64,000 nt of DNA from Allosphingosinicella deserti (GCF_003012735.1 NZ_PXYI01000004.1:310001-374000), one strand, 5' to 3'; counted from the first letter of the stretch, positions 45,099 through 53,459 are shown. A program made the numbers and translations. The notes: generated by a model not told the origin, from the sequence alone.

Positions 45099-45388
45099 TC
45101 CCGTTTCTCCCCAGCGAGCCCGCCAAATTGCCTCTCGAGCATTTCGGCAATGCCGAAGCCGCCTTGCTCGGCCATCGCATCGGCGAGCTGCGAATCCTGC
45201 ATCGATCGGAACTGCTCGGCCGCCTGGCCGCCGCTCAAGATATCTTCGCCGAGGCTGGCCTGGCGCATCGATCCGATCATCTGTCGAACGAACACCGCCT
45301 CGAACGCCTTGGCCGCGGCCTTGAGCTCGGCCGCCGTGCCGCCGTCGGATGCAGGGGCCGTGCCCGATATGGATATTGGGTCGATCAC
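45095..45388 (-). CDS. flgJ: FlgJ-like rod-binding protein (N-terminal domain only)
   Basis: The protein has 97 residues, corresponding only to the rod-scaffold domain of FlgJ: AAKAFEAVFVRQMIGSMRQA and FRSMQDSQLADAMAEQGGFGIAEML. The peptidoglycan-hydrolase half of enterobacterial FlgJ is missing; a separate lytic transglycosylase gene at 54110 probably supplies that activity. It overlaps flgI and flgK by 4 bases on each side. Confidence 0.9.
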   Translation of the reverse strand: MIDPISISGTAPASDGGTAAELKAAAKAFEAVFVRQMIGSMRQASLGEDILSGGQAAEQFRSMQDSQLADAMAEQGGFGIAEMLERQFGGLAGEKRE

Positions 45389-46485
45389 AGGATGACGAGC
45401 TCCGCCTTCAAGGCACCGGCCTGCTTCAGGGCTTCGAGGATCGCGACGAGATCCGACGGTGCGGCGCCGATCGCGTTCACCGCCTTGACGATCTCGGACA
45501 GGGATGCGCCGGGCGCGAAGCGGAACATCGGATTTGCTTCCTCGCGCACCTGGATGTCGGAACTTTCCTCGGTCTCGGTCCGCCCGCGCGAGAAGGCTTC
45601 CGGCTGCACCACGCGCGGGCTTTCCTTGACGGACACGGTGAGCTTGCCGTGGCTGACGGCGGCGGGACTGATCTGGACGGCGCCGTTGATCACCACCGTG
45701 CCGGTGCGGGCGTTGACGATCACCCGTGCAGGCGCGTCGGCGGGGTCGACGTCGAGATTCTCGATCCGGCTCATCAGCGTCGCACGGGTTTCGGCGCCGG
45801 GCTCGGCCTGGATGGCGATGCTGACCGCATCGGTCGCCCGGGCGATCGCGCCGAGATTGAGGTTGATCGCGGCGGCGACGCGCTGGGCGGTGGTGAGATC
45901 GGCCTCGGCGAGGTTGAAGACGAGTTCGGGCGCGGTGGCGAAGCCGGCGTCGACCGCGCGTTCGACCGTGGCGCCGTTGGGAATGCGGCCGGCCGACGGA
46001 ATGTTGATCGTCAGCTTCGATCCGTCATTGCCCTCGACCCCGAGGCCGCCCACCGCGACGCTGCCCTGCGCCATCGCGTAGATCTGGCCGTCGGCGCCGA
46101 TCAGCGGCGCCATCAGCAGGGTGCCGCCGCGGATCGACTTGGCCTTGCCGAGCGCCGAGACGGTGATGTCGAGCCTTTGCCCGGGTTTGGCGAAGGGCGG
46201 CAGCTCGGCGGTGACCATGACCGCCGCCGCATTCTTGAGCGCGGGGTTGAGGCCCGCGGGCAGGGTCAGCCCGAAGCGCGCGGCGACACCCTTCATGCCC
46301 TGGGTCGCATATTCGAGGCTATCGTCGCCGGTGCCGGCGAGCCCGACGACGAGTCCGTAGCCGGTCAGCTGGTTGGCGCGGAGCCCCTGGAACGCGCCGA
46401 TATCCTTGACCCGGGCCGCTCCGGCCGGAGCGGCGAAGCCGAGCGCGGCGGCGAGACCGGCGAAAAGGAGCAGGAAGGTTCGCAT
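45385..46485 (-). CDS. flgI: FlgI: flagellar P-ring protein
   Basis: The protein has 366 residues. The signal peptide (LLLFAGLAAALGFAAPAGAA) is followed by the conserved VKDIGAFQGLRANQLTGYGL and VVGLAGTGDD. It forms the periplasmic P-ring around the rod, and FlgA, encoded at 52880, is its chaperone. I chose the ATG at 46485 rather than the one three codons earlier because ACAGGA lies 8 bases before it. Confidence 0.95.
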   Translation of the reverse strand: MRTFLLLFAGLAAALGFAAPAGAARVKDIGAFQGLRANQLTGYGLVVGLAGTGDDSLEYATQGMKGVAARFGLTLPAGLNPALKNAAAVMVTAELPPFAKPGQRLDITVSALGKAKSIRGGTLLMAPLIGADGQIYAMAQGSVAVGGLGVEGNDGSKLTINIPSAGRIPNGATVERAVDAGFATAPELVFNLAEADLTTAQRVAAAINLNLGAIARATDAVSIAIQAEPGAETRATLMSRIENLDVDPADAPARVIVNARTGTVVINGAVQISPAAVSHGKLTVSVKESPRVVQPEAFSRGRTETEESSDIQVREEANPMFRFAPGASLSEIVKAVNAIGAAPSDLVAILEALKQAGALKAELVIL

Positions 46486-46498
46486 GACTCGCATCCTG

Positions 46499-47185
46499 TC
46501 AAAAGGGGCTGAAGCGGCTGAAGAAGCGCTGCAGCCAGCCCTGGCGGCTGGCGCGGGCGATCTCGCCGCGTCCCGAATAGGTGATGTCGGCATTGCCGAC
46601 CCGGGTGGAGGCGATGCGGTTGTCGGCGGTGACATCCGATTGGCGGACGATGCCGGCGATGCGGACGAACTCGTCGCCGCGGTTGAGCGTGATCCTTTTC
46701 TCGCCGCGGACCAGCATGGTGCCGTTCGGATAGACTTCGGCGACGGTGACGGTGATCTCGCCCGACAGCGAGTTGGATTGTGCCGCCTGGCCCTTGCCGT
46801 CAAACGCGTTCGATCCGCCCATGTTGAATTCCTGCGGCCTGAACAGAGCGAGCGGACCTTCCCGCGGCGGCGCGAGGGCGATGTCGCCCTTGCGGCCGGT
46901 GGTGGCGACCGCTGATTTGGCGGCCTGGGTGCGCTCGACCAGCACGATGGTCAGCAGATCGCCGACCGAGGCGGCACGGGTGCCGCTGGTCAGCGGCGCA
47001 TAGCCGTGGCTCGCCTGGAAGATCCCGCCATTGGCGTGCGTTGGCGGCGGTGGCGGCGCATAAGCCGGTGCATAAGCGTCTGGCTTCTTGCCGGCCGAAA
47101 GCAGGACGAAGGCGCCGATCAGCGCAGTGCGCTTCAGGACGCGGCGATGCTGCCGCGGAAAACCGCTGCCCACCTTTTCGCGCAT
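46499..47185 (-). CDS. flgH: FlgH: flagellar L-ring protein, lipobox cysteine missing
   Basis: The protein has 228 residues. The L-ring domain is clear: SVGDLLTIVLVERTQAAKSA, DGKGQAAQSNSLSGEITVTV and NRIASTRVGNADITYSGRG. FlgH is normally an outer-membrane lipoprotein, but here the segment reads FVLLSAGKKPDAYAP with no cysteine at the lipobox, so lipidation cannot occur as written. The ATG at 47185 lies just inside the flgG end region; a GTG four codons later is possible. Confidence 0.92.
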   Translation of the reverse strand: MREKVGSGFPRQHRRVLKRTALIGAFVLLSAGKKPDAYAPAYAPPPPPTHANGGIFQASHGYAPLTSGTRAASVGDLLTIVLVERTQAAKSAVATTGRKGDIALAPPREGPLALFRPQEFNMGGSNAFDGKGQAAQSNSLSGEITVTVAEVYPNGTMLVRGEKRITLNRGDEFVRIAGIVRQSDVTADNRIASTRVGNADITYSGRGEIARASRQGWLQRFFSRFSPF

Positions 47186-47189
47186 CGCT

Positions 47190-47978
47190 TTAGAGCTGCT
47201 GGTTGGCATTGCGGAGCATCTCGTCGGTGGCGGAGATCATCTTCGAATTGACCTCGTAGGCGCGCTGGGTCTCGATCATGTCGACCAGTTCCTGGACGAC
47301 GTTGACGTTCGATCCCTCGAGCGAACCCTGGCGGATTGCGCCGCGCCCTTCGGCGGCGGCGGGGCCGGTCTGGGGCGTGCCGCTGGCGGCGGTCTCGGCG
47401 AACAGATTGCCGCCGAGCGCCTGCAAGGCGGACGGATTGACGAAGCGCGAAATCTCGATGCGGCCGAGTTCGCTTGCAGAGGTTTCGCCGGGAAGCTGGG
47501 CCGAGACGGTGCCGTCGACCCCGATCGTCACCGACGTCGCGCCCTGCGGGACGCTGATCTCCGGCTGGAGCGGCAGGCCGTCGCCGGTGACGATCTTGCC
47601 TTCGGCGGAGAGGCTGAAATTGCCGGCCCGCGTGTAGGCGATGGTGCCGTCGGGCTGGGTGACCTGGAAGAAGCCTTCGCCTTCGATCGCGAGATCGAGC
47701 GGGTTGTCGGTCTGCGACACCGACCCTTGCGTGTTGACCCGCGCGGTGCCGGTCATGCTGACGCCCGATCCGAGCGAGAGGCCGACCGCATAGCGGTTCT
47801 CCGCGCTCGACGGTGCCCCGGGCGCGGTCATCGTCTGGTAGGACAGGGTCTCGAACTCGGCGCGATCGCGCTTGAAGCCGGTCGTGTTCACGTTGGCGAG
47901 ATTGTTCGCGATCACCCGCATCCGTGCGGACTGGGCGTCGAGGCCGGTGCGGGCGACATGGAGGGCGGCATTGGTCAT
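47190..47978 (-). CDS. flgG: FlgG: distal rod protein
   Basis: The protein has 262 residues. The rod-family N-terminus ALHVARTGLDAQSARM and NNLANVNTTGFKRDRAEFE, the QTDNPLDLAIEGEGFFQV block, and the C-terminus VQELVDMIETQRAYEVNSKM identify the distal rod subunit. The order flgF-flgG-flgH is standard. Confidence 0.96.
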   Translation of the reverse strand: MTNAALHVARTGLDAQSARMRVIANNLANVNTTGFKRDRAEFETLSYQTMTAPGAPSSAENRYAVGLSLGSGVSMTGTARVNTQGSVSQTDNPLDLAIEGEGFFQVTQPDGTIAYTRAGNFSLSAEGKIVTGDGLPLQPEISVPQGATSVTIGVDGTVSAQLPGETSASELGRIEISRFVNPSALQALGGNLFAETAASGTPQTGPAAAEGRGAIRQGSLEGSNVNVVQELVDMIETQRAYEVNSKMISATDEMLRNANQQL

Positions 47979-48002
47979 CGTGTCTGCTCCTCGGAGAAAC
48001 GG

Positions 48003-48746
48003 TCAGTCGGGCAGGCGCATCAGATCGGCGCCGGCGCCGTCGAGATCGCGTGCGGTGTTGATGAGCTTGAGCTGGGTCTCCCAGGCGCGGCTGGCATCGA
48101 TCATGTCGACCAGCGCCTTGGTGGCCTCGACGTTCGAGCCTTCGAGGCTGCCGGAGACGAGCCTTGCATCGGGATCGGCGGGAAGCGCGCCGCCGCCGCG
48201 CACGCGGAACAGGCCGTCGAGGCCCTTGACCACGTCGGAGCCGACCGGCGAGGCGAGCTTCAGGCGATCGACCCGCTGCGGCAAAGCGGGATCGCCGCCG
48301 GTGGGCACGATCCACACGGCGCCGTCGCGTTCGATCTTGATCTGGTCGGCGGGCGGCAGCGTGATCGGACCCTGTTCGCCGAGCACCGGATGGTCATCCC
48401 CGGTGGTCAGCAGGCCGGTGTCGGAAAGCTTGAGGTCGCCGCGGCGCGTATAGGCCTCGTCGCCATTGGCTGCCTGCACGGTCAGCAGGGCATCGCCCGC
48501 GATCGCGATGTCGAGCGCCCGGCCGGTCTCGGTAATTGTGCCTTCGCGCATGTCGGCGCCGCTCACTTCCTCGGCCGAGAAAGCGCGCGCGGCGAAACCC
48601 TGGCCACCCATCCAAAGCGACCGGGCGGTCGCGAGCTCGCCGCGAAAGCCGGTCGTGTTGACGTTGGCGAGGTTGTTCGCCGTCGCCGCCTGCCGGGCCA
48701 TCGCACCGCGCAGCGCCGACAGGGAGGTGTGGATGAGGCGGTCCAT
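48003..48746 (-). CDS. flgF: FlgF: proximal rod protein
   Basis: The protein has 247 residues. The N-terminus DRLIHTSLSALRGAMARQA with NNLANVNTTGFRGEL and the C-terminal block EATKALVDMIDASRAWETQ are typical of FlgF. It is shorter and more divergent in the middle than FlgG. It lies 24 bases before flgG and 10 bases after flgE. Confidence 0.94.
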   Translation of the reverse strand: MDRLIHTSLSALRGAMARQAATANNLANVNTTGFRGELATARSLWMGGQGFAARAFSAEEVSGADMREGTITETGRALDIAIAGDALLTVQAANGDEAYTRRGDLKLSDTGLLTTGDDHPVLGEQGPITLPPADQIKIERDGAVWIVPTGGDPALPQRVDRLKLASPVGSDVVKGLDGLFRVRGGGALPADPDARLVSGSLEGSNVEATKALVDMIDASRAWETQLKLINTARDLDGAGADLMRLPD

Positions 48747-48756
48747 CGGCTCGGCC

Positions 48757-50049
48757 TCAATTCCTGAGGTTCATGATTGCCGAGGTCATCGCGTTCGCGG
48801 TCTCGATCGCCTTGGCATTGGCCTGGAAATTGCGCTGGGCGGAGATCAGCGACACCAATTCCTCGGTGATGTCGACATTGGCGCGTTCGAGCGCGCCCGA
48901 TTGGATGCGGCCGAAGCCGTCCTCGCCGGGCACGCCGACCTGGGCATCGCCGCTGTCGCCGGTGATCGACCAGCGCGCGTCGCCGCGCTGCTTGAGCCCG
49001 GTCGGATTGGAAAAATTGGCGACCGCGAGCTTGCCCAAAGCCTGGGTGGTGCCGTTGGAGAACGTGGCGGTGACGAGACCGTCCTCGCCGATCGTGACGT
49101 CGTCGAGCTTGCCGGTGGCGTAGCCGTCCTGCTCGAGCGAGGCCAAGGTGAAGGTGCCGGTCGACTGGTTGGTCGCGGCGCCGAAATCGAGGGTGAGGCC
49201 GATCGGCGCCGAGGCGCCGGCCGGGAACACGCTGCCGAAGGTGGCGGGGCCGGTCGGCGAGGTCAGCGCGCCGGCGGCGTCGAACTGCAGGGTGAGCGGG
49301 GTCGGCGTCGGCGATGCGGGATTGGCGCTCGCCTGCTCGTTGCCGACGAAGAGATAGGTCTGCCAGCTGTTCGTCGCGTCACCGCTCGCGGTCGAGGCGG
49401 TGCGGGCGAAATAGAGGGTGGCGGGGAGCGCCTTGCCGGCACTGTCATAGACCACGGTCTGGGTCGAATGGTTGTAGCTGTTGGGATCCAGACGGTCGAA
49501 CGCCCACGGCGTTGCGCTGCTGTACATTGCGCGGCGCGACGGCACGTCGGCATTGGACGGGAAGCCGATCGACAGATCCATCGTCGAGGTCGCGCGCGGG
49601 GTGCCGGATGTCAGCGGCATCTGCAGGTTGCGGGCCGAGGCGATGCCGGTCGAGGTGACGTTGCCGGCGGTGTCGACCGGAAGCACCTGGACGTAGCCGC
49701 CATTGCTGTCGACGAGGTAGCGATCCGCATCGATGTCGAACGCGCCGTTGCGGGTGAAGGTCGTGCTTCCGCCGGTGAGCGCGTCGCGGGTGATGAAGAA
49801 GCCGTTGCCGGCAATGGCGAGATCGAGCTCCTTGCTCGACGCCTCGAAGCCGCCCTGGCTGAACTGCTGCTCGATCTGCTTGAGGCGCGTGCCCTGGCCG
49901 GCGCTGGTCCGCGACGCCGCGACGATGTCGCCGAATTCGGCCCGGCTTTTCTTGAAGCCGTAGGAGCCGACATTGGCGATGTTGTTGGACACGGTCGAGA
50001 GATCGGTCTGGGCGCCCTTGAGGCCGGAGAGAGAGGTGTAGAAGGACAT
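48757..50049 (-). CDS. flgE: FlgE: flagellar hook protein
   Basis: The protein has 430 residues. N-terminal MSFYTSLSGLKGAQTDLSTV and NNIANVGSYGFKKSRAEF, the internal IAGNGFFITRDALTGG and the C-terminal ITEELVSLISAQRNFQANAK are FlgE hallmarks. It polymerises into the universal joint with FlgD as cap. It follows flgD by 26 bases. Confidence 0.96.
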   Translation of the reverse strand: MSFYTSLSGLKGAQTDLSTVSNNIANVGSYGFKKSRAEFGDIVAASRTSAGQGTRLKQIEQQFSQGGFEASSKELDLAIAGNGFFITRDALTGGSTTFTRNGAFDIDADRYLVDSNGGYVQVLPVDTAGNVTSTGIASARNLQMPLTSGTPRATSTMDLSIGFPSNADVPSRRAMYSSATPWAFDRLDPNSYNHSTQTVVYDSAGKALPATLYFARTASTASGDATNSWQTYLFVGNEQASANPASPTPTPLTLQFDAAGALTSPTGPATFGSVFPAGASAPIGLTLDFGAATNQSTGTFTLASLEQDGYATGKLDDVTIGEDGLVTATFSNGTTQALGKLAVANFSNPTGLKQRGDARWSITGDSGDAQVGVPGEDGFGRIQSGALERANVDITEELVSLISAQRNFQANAKAIETANAMTSAIMNLRN

Positions 50050-50075
50050 GGTCTGGCTCCGTGGAACGTGTTGGA

Positions 50076-50738
50076 TCAGGAGAGGCGGATCGCTGCGTCG
50101 GGGGAGAGCAGGCCGAGGCCGGTGACGAGCTTGGTCGCGCCGCCATTGGCAGGCGACTGGATGCCGGCGATGCCGGTCCAGGTTGCGGTGCCGGCGCTGA
50201 TCGCCTCGCCGCCGCCATGGGCGTTGACCAGGATGCGCAGCGGGCCGGTCGCCTTGACGCTGCCGTCGGCGGCCTTGCCGTCCCAGGCGAAGGAGAGGGT
50301 GCCGGCGTCTTTGGCGCCGAGCGCCTCGCTGTGCACGACGGCGCCTTTCTCGTCGATGTAGCTGATCGTGACTTCGTCGGCATCCTTGGGTAGCGCGATC
50401 TCGCCGGCATAGCTGCCGTCGCGAAGCGGCGTCGCAACCTCGGAATCGACGAGCATCGAACGGCCGATCCAGCTCGCGGCGTCGTTGAGCCGGCTCGGGG
50501 ACAAAGCTTCGGCGATGCCCGCCAAACTCTTGTTCATCTCCGAGATGCCGGCGAGTTGGCTGAACTGCGCCATCTGCGCGACCATTTGGGTGTTGTCGAC
50601 CGGGTTGAACGGATCCTGGGTGGTGAGCTGGGTGGTCATCAGCCGCAGGAAATCCGATTGGTCCATCGACCCGGCCGGTTTGGTCTCCATCTTAGGGGGC
50701 GCGCTGGCGCCGTAGGTCGTGTTCGGGATGGTCGTCAT
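50076..50738 (-). CDS. flgD: FlgD: hook-cap (hook assembly scaffold) protein
   Basis: The protein has 220 residues. The N-terminal export region with SDFLRLMTTQLTTQDPFNPV and NTQMVAQMAQFSQLAGI is the classic FlgD motif, followed by the FlgD Ig-like/Tudor region (WDGKAADGSVKATGPLRI). It overlaps flgC by 4 bases. Confidence 0.95.
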   Translation of the reverse strand: MTTIPNTTYGASAPPKMETKPAGSMDQSDFLRLMTTQLTTQDPFNPVDNTQMVAQMAQFSQLAGISEMNKSLAGIAEALSPSRLNDAASWIGRSMLVDSEVATPLRDGSYAGEIALPKDADEVTISYIDEKGAVVHSEALGAKDAGTLSFAWDGKAADGSVKATGPLRILVNAHGGGEAISAGTATWTGIAGIQSPANGGATKLVTGLGLLSPDAAIRLS

Positions 50739-51145
50739 TGGCCGAGCCTCAAAGTGTCGAGGGTGAGCGTCTTGGCGGTCTGGAGGACCTGGACGTTGTT
50801 CTGATATTGGCGGGCGCTCTCGACCATCTCGACGAGCTCCGCCGCACTGTCGACGCCGGCTTCCCAGACGTCTCCGTTGGCATCCGCGAGCGGATGGCCG
50901 GGCGAATGGCGCTTGACCGGTTCGACATTGGCCTGGACCACCCGCGAGACGCCGACCGTGGCCACGCCGGGTCGGTCGCCGACACTTTCGAACACCGGCT
51001 TCAGCGCGCGGAAGGCACCGTCCCTGGTAGCCGACACCGAGCCGGCATTGGCGAGGTTCGAGGCGGTCGTGTTGAGCCGGACGAGCTGCGCCGACATGGC
51101 GCGGCCGGCGATGTCGAAGACGTTCATCGGCGCCGCCATCGTCAT
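50735..51145 (-). CDS. flgC: FlgC: proximal rod protein
   Basis: The protein has 136 residues, normal length. FDIAGRAMSAQLVRLNTTASN at the start and VDSAAELVEMVESARQYQNN near the end identify FlgC. Its ATG overlaps the flgB stop. Confidence 0.94.
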   Translation of the reverse strand: MTMAAPMNVFDIAGRAMSAQLVRLNTTASNLANAGSVSATRDGAFRALKPVFESVGDRPGVATVGVSRVVQANVEPVKRHSPGHPLADANGDVWEAGVDSAAELVEMVESARQYQNNVQVLQTAKTLTLDTLRLGQ

Positions 51146-51495
51146 TCTCCCTTCAGCGCGCGGGTGATCGTGGAGATGCGGCCCTCGAGAAAGGAGAGGG
51201 TGGTGCGGTACTGGACCGCATTTTCGGCGAACAAGGTCTGCTCGGTCGAAAGCTCGACCGTGTTGCCGTCGAGCGAGGGCGTGACCGGGACGCGATAGGC
51301 GGCGGCCTCCTCGGCAGCGGCGCCGGCGCCGCGACCGCGACCGGCGAGATCCATCGCCCGGTCGAAGTCGATGTCGCGCGCCTTGTAGCCGGGGGTGGCG
51401 GCGTTTGCGATGTTGGAGGCGAGCATCGACAGCCGCTGCGAACGCAGCGCCAGCGCCGTGCCGTGAACCCCGAAGATCGATTGGCCGTCGGCCAT
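51142..51495 (-). CDS. flgB: FlgB: proximal rod protein
   Basis: The protein has 117 residues. The rod-protein N-terminus LALRSQRLSMLASNIANAAT with PGYKARDIDFDRAM is present, and the C-terminus is NAVQYRTTLSFLEGRI. It is first of the flgBCDEFGHIJKL run, all on the minus strand with frequent 4-base overlaps. A sigma-54 promoter lies about 70 bases upstream. Confidence 0.94.
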   Translation of the reverse strand: MADGQSIFGVHGTALALRSQRLSMLASNIANAATPGYKARDIDFDRAMDLAGRGRGAGAAAEEAAAYRVPVTPSLDGNTVELSTEQTLFAENAVQYRTTLSFLEGRISTITRALKGE

Positions 51496-51507
51496 GTCTC
51501 TCGCTCC

Positions 51508-51534
51508 TAAACTTCTCCGGCCACGTGCCGTTAT
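51508..51534 (+). promoter_or_regulatory. sigma-28 (FliA) promoter of the second mot-like pair
   Basis: TAAACTTC, 11 bases, then GCCGTTAT on the plus strand. The spacing is identical to that of the motA promoter at 40811. Transcription would start near 51541 and lead into the MotA-like gene at 51691. It lies within the region transcribed leftward from the sigma-54 promoter of flgB. Confidence 0.65.
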
Positions 51535-51565
51535 GGTCTGTGGCGGGCTGTTACCCCGAGTTCTG

Positions 51566-51581
51566 CAAGGAGCGTGCCAGT
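51566..51581 (-). promoter_or_regulatory. sigma-54 promoter of the flgB-flgL operon
   Basis: The minus strand reads TGGCACGCTCCTTGCA, a perfect match to the sigma-54 consensus TGGCAC-N5-TTGCA with the invariant GG and GC exactly spaced. Transcription should begin near 51555, about 60 bases before the flgB start. Activation would need an enhancer-binding protein (FlbD/FleQ type), which is not in the window. Confidence 0.88.
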
Positions 51582-51690
51582 CGTCCGGGCGTCAATATCC
51601 CGGCGCCCGGGCGGCCGCGCGTAGGGGAGGGCCGGCGGACCAGCGCGGCCGAGCGGAAGTTTCTTTGTCCCGGGCGGGAGGGTGTGAGGC

Positions 51691-52368
51691 GTGTTCGAAA
51701 CGATATTACGGATGATCGATCCGGCGGCCCTTGCACTGGTCGCGGGCGGGAGCCTGATCGCGGCGGTGCTGCGTTCGACCCGCGCGGATCTCGCCGGCGC
51801 GCTCGGCGCATTGAAGCCGATGGTGATGGCTTCGCCCGCGCGGGACGAGGCGGTCGCCCGGATGGCCTTGCGCCAGGTCGAACGGCTCGCCCAGCTGCAG
51901 GGTATCGCCTGCATCGATCGCGTCGGCCCGGAGAGCGCGTTCGTGCGCAGCGCCGCCTTGAAGCTGATCGACGTTGCCAGCGTCGATGCCTTCGCCGGCT
52001 GGCAGACGGACGAGATGGAGGCGCGCCGCATCCGCCATCACAATGCCGCCGCCTTCTGGCGGACCGCGGCCGACGCGGCGCCGAGCATGGGGATGATCGG
52101 CACCGTCATCGGCCTGATCGGCATGTTCGCGTCGCTCGACGATCCGTCCGGCCTCGGACCGGCGATGGCACTGGCGATGCTGACCACCCTGTACGGCCTG
52201 ATCTTCGGCGTGCTGCTGTTCGGATCGGCGGCGTCCCGGCTGGAGCGTCTCTCCAAGGCCGAGCTGCGCTGGCAGCGCGCCGTCGTCACGCGGCTGGAGG
52301 CGCTTGCGCGCGAGGAGGTTCGCACCACCGAGCAATGGCTGAAGCGCCGCACGAGGGCGGCCGGATGA
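51691..52368 (+). CDS. second MotA-like (MotA/TolQ/ExbB) channel protein
   Basis: The protein has 225 residues. It has one hydrophobic helix at the N-terminus (DPAALALVAGGSLIAAVL) and the paired helices AAPSMGMIGTVIGLIGMFAS and MALAMLTTLYGLIFGVLLFG typical of the MotA/TolQ/ExbB proton channels. It is smaller than the MotA at 39897 and lacks one N-terminal helix and part of the cytoplasmic loop. It overlaps the following MotB-like gene by 4 bases, so the pair forms a unit. It starts at a GTG with GGGAGGG upstream. It may be a second flagellar stator or an energy transducer for an associated process. Confidence 0.82.
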   Translation: MFETILRMIDPAALALVAGGSLIAAVLRSTRADLAGALGALKPMVMASPARDEAVARMALRQVERLAQLQGIACIDRVGPESAFVRSAALKLIDVASVDAFAGWQTDEMEARRIRHHNAAAFWRTAADAAPSMGMIGTVIGLIGMFASLDDPSGLGPAMALAMLTTLYGLIFGVLLFGSAASRLERLSKAELRWQRAVVTRLEALAREEVRTTEQWLKRRTRAAG

Positions 52369-52823
52369 GCCGGATCGGCGTTCCCCGCTGGGCGATCAGC
52401 TTCGCCGATCTGGCGCTGCTCCTGCTCGCCTTTTTCGTGCTGCTGCGCGCCGGAGACACGATGCAGGTCGCCCAGGCCGCACGGGCGGCGTTTGCGCCGG
52501 AGGGGGCAACGCACGCTTTGCTCACGGCGCCCGCGGCGGATTTGTTCGAGCCCGGAGAAGCAAGACTGCGCCCGGGCAGCCGAGCCCGCCTGGCGTCAAT
52601 CGCCCATGCTGCCGTGCGCTCGGAGCGACGGATCGTGATCGAGAGCCTCGGCCGCGACCGCGCGGGCGACCGGTTCGATGCTTGGGAGCTTGCCGCGGCG
52701 CGTGCCGCAGCTCTGGCCCGCGCGCTTCAGGATGGCGGCGTCGCCGAGAGCCGGGTGCGAATCGTCATGCCGCCCGACGAGGGCCCGGAGAGCCAGCGCC
52801 TCACTCTTCGTTATGGTGGCTGA
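52365..52823 (+). CDS. small MotB-like partner with OmpA-type tail
   Basis: The protein has 152 residues, half the size of normal MotB. WAISFADLALLLLAFFVLL carries the FAD aspartate at the place of the proton-binding residue. After it comes a short region resembling an OmpA-like domain (FEPGEARLRPGSRARLASI, IVIESLGRDRAGD, ELAAARAAALARALQDGGV). It is translated with the MotA-like gene. Its short periplasmic part may not reach the peptidoglycan in the usual way. Confidence 0.75.
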   Translation: MSRIGVPRWAISFADLALLLLAFFVLLRAGDTMQVAQAARAAFAPEGATHALLTAPAADLFEPGEARLRPGSRARLASIAHAAVRSERRIVIESLGRDRAGDRFDAWELAAARAAALARALQDGGVAESRVRIVMPPDEGPESQRLTLRYGG

Positions 52824-52879
52824 TGCGGTTGGCACAGCCGTTGCTTAGAGCTTCCGGATCCTGATGGGAGCACCAGATT

Positions 52880-53401
52880 GTGACGTATTTCCGACGCCTC
52901 GTTCCCGCCGCCTTGCTGGTCGCAGGCGCAGCCGAGGCCCAGAACAGCCCGGGTGCGTTCGCGGACGTGGCGGCGCTCGACATGCGCGTCGCCGCGGCGC
53001 TCGGCGCCCCTATCGGCGCACCGGGCGGCGCGGTGCGCGGCATCGACCGGCGGTTGAAGCTGGCGGCCTGTCCGGCGCCGGTGACGATCGAACCGCCCGC
53101 GATGGCGGCGGCGACCGTGCGCTGCGATCCGCTCGGTTGGCGGATCCGCGTGCCGCTGGTTATGCCGGCGACCGCACTCGCGACGAGAGCGGCCGCCGAG
53201 AAGCCGGAGCCGATCATCCGCAAGGGCGATCAGGTCGAGCTCACCGCCGCGTCGGCGTGTTTCTCGGTGTCGACGATCGGCATCGCCGAGCAGGACGGCG
53301 CCGCGGGCGACCGCATCCGGATCCGATCGGATCGCAAGGGACCGCCGGTGATCGGTATCGTTGGCGAGGATGGCAGCGTCTCGCTGCCCGGATTTAAGTG
53401 A
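52880..53401 (+). CDS. flgA: FlgA: P-ring assembly chaperone
   Basis: The protein has 173 residues. A signal peptide (LVPAALLVAGAAEA) is followed by the SAF-type domain: LKLAACPAPVTIEPP, VRCDPLGWRIRVPL, and IIRKGDQVELTAASACFSVS with the characteristic cysteines. It guides FlgI in the periplasm. GTG start with TGGGAG about 9 bases upstream. Confidence 0.88.
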   Translation: MTYFRRLVPAALLVAGAAEAQNSPGAFADVAALDMRVAAALGAPIGAPGGAVRGIDRRLKLAACPAPVTIEPPAMAAATVRCDPLGWRIRVPLVMPATALATRAAAEKPEPIIRKGDQVELTAASACFSVSTIGIAEQDGAAGDRIRIRSDRKGPPVIGIVGEDGSVSLPGFK

Positions 53402-53420
53402 TGCGCGCATCTGCCGTTAT
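53394..53420 (+). promoter_or_regulatory. candidate sigma-28 promoter of flgM
   Basis: TTAAGTGA, 11 bases, then GCCGTTAT, overlapping the end of flgA. The -35 is one base off the TAAA core, but the -10 is the same as at 51527. Transcription would start near 53427, about 33 bases before flgM. In other bacteria flgM also has a FliA-dependent promoter, which supports the reading. Confidence 0.5.
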
Positions 53421-53459
53421 CAGGGCGAGAGCGGGTTTTCCGCGCGAAAGGACGAACAG

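Noticed and set aside
42936-45395. An 819-codon open frame on the plus strand
   Set aside because: It lies antisense to flgL, flgK and flgJ and has the Arg/Gly/Ala-rich, low-complexity look of high-GC shadow frames.
48466-50361. A 631-codon plus-strand frame
   Set aside because: Antisense to flgF, flgE and flgD; no start signal and no recognisable domain.
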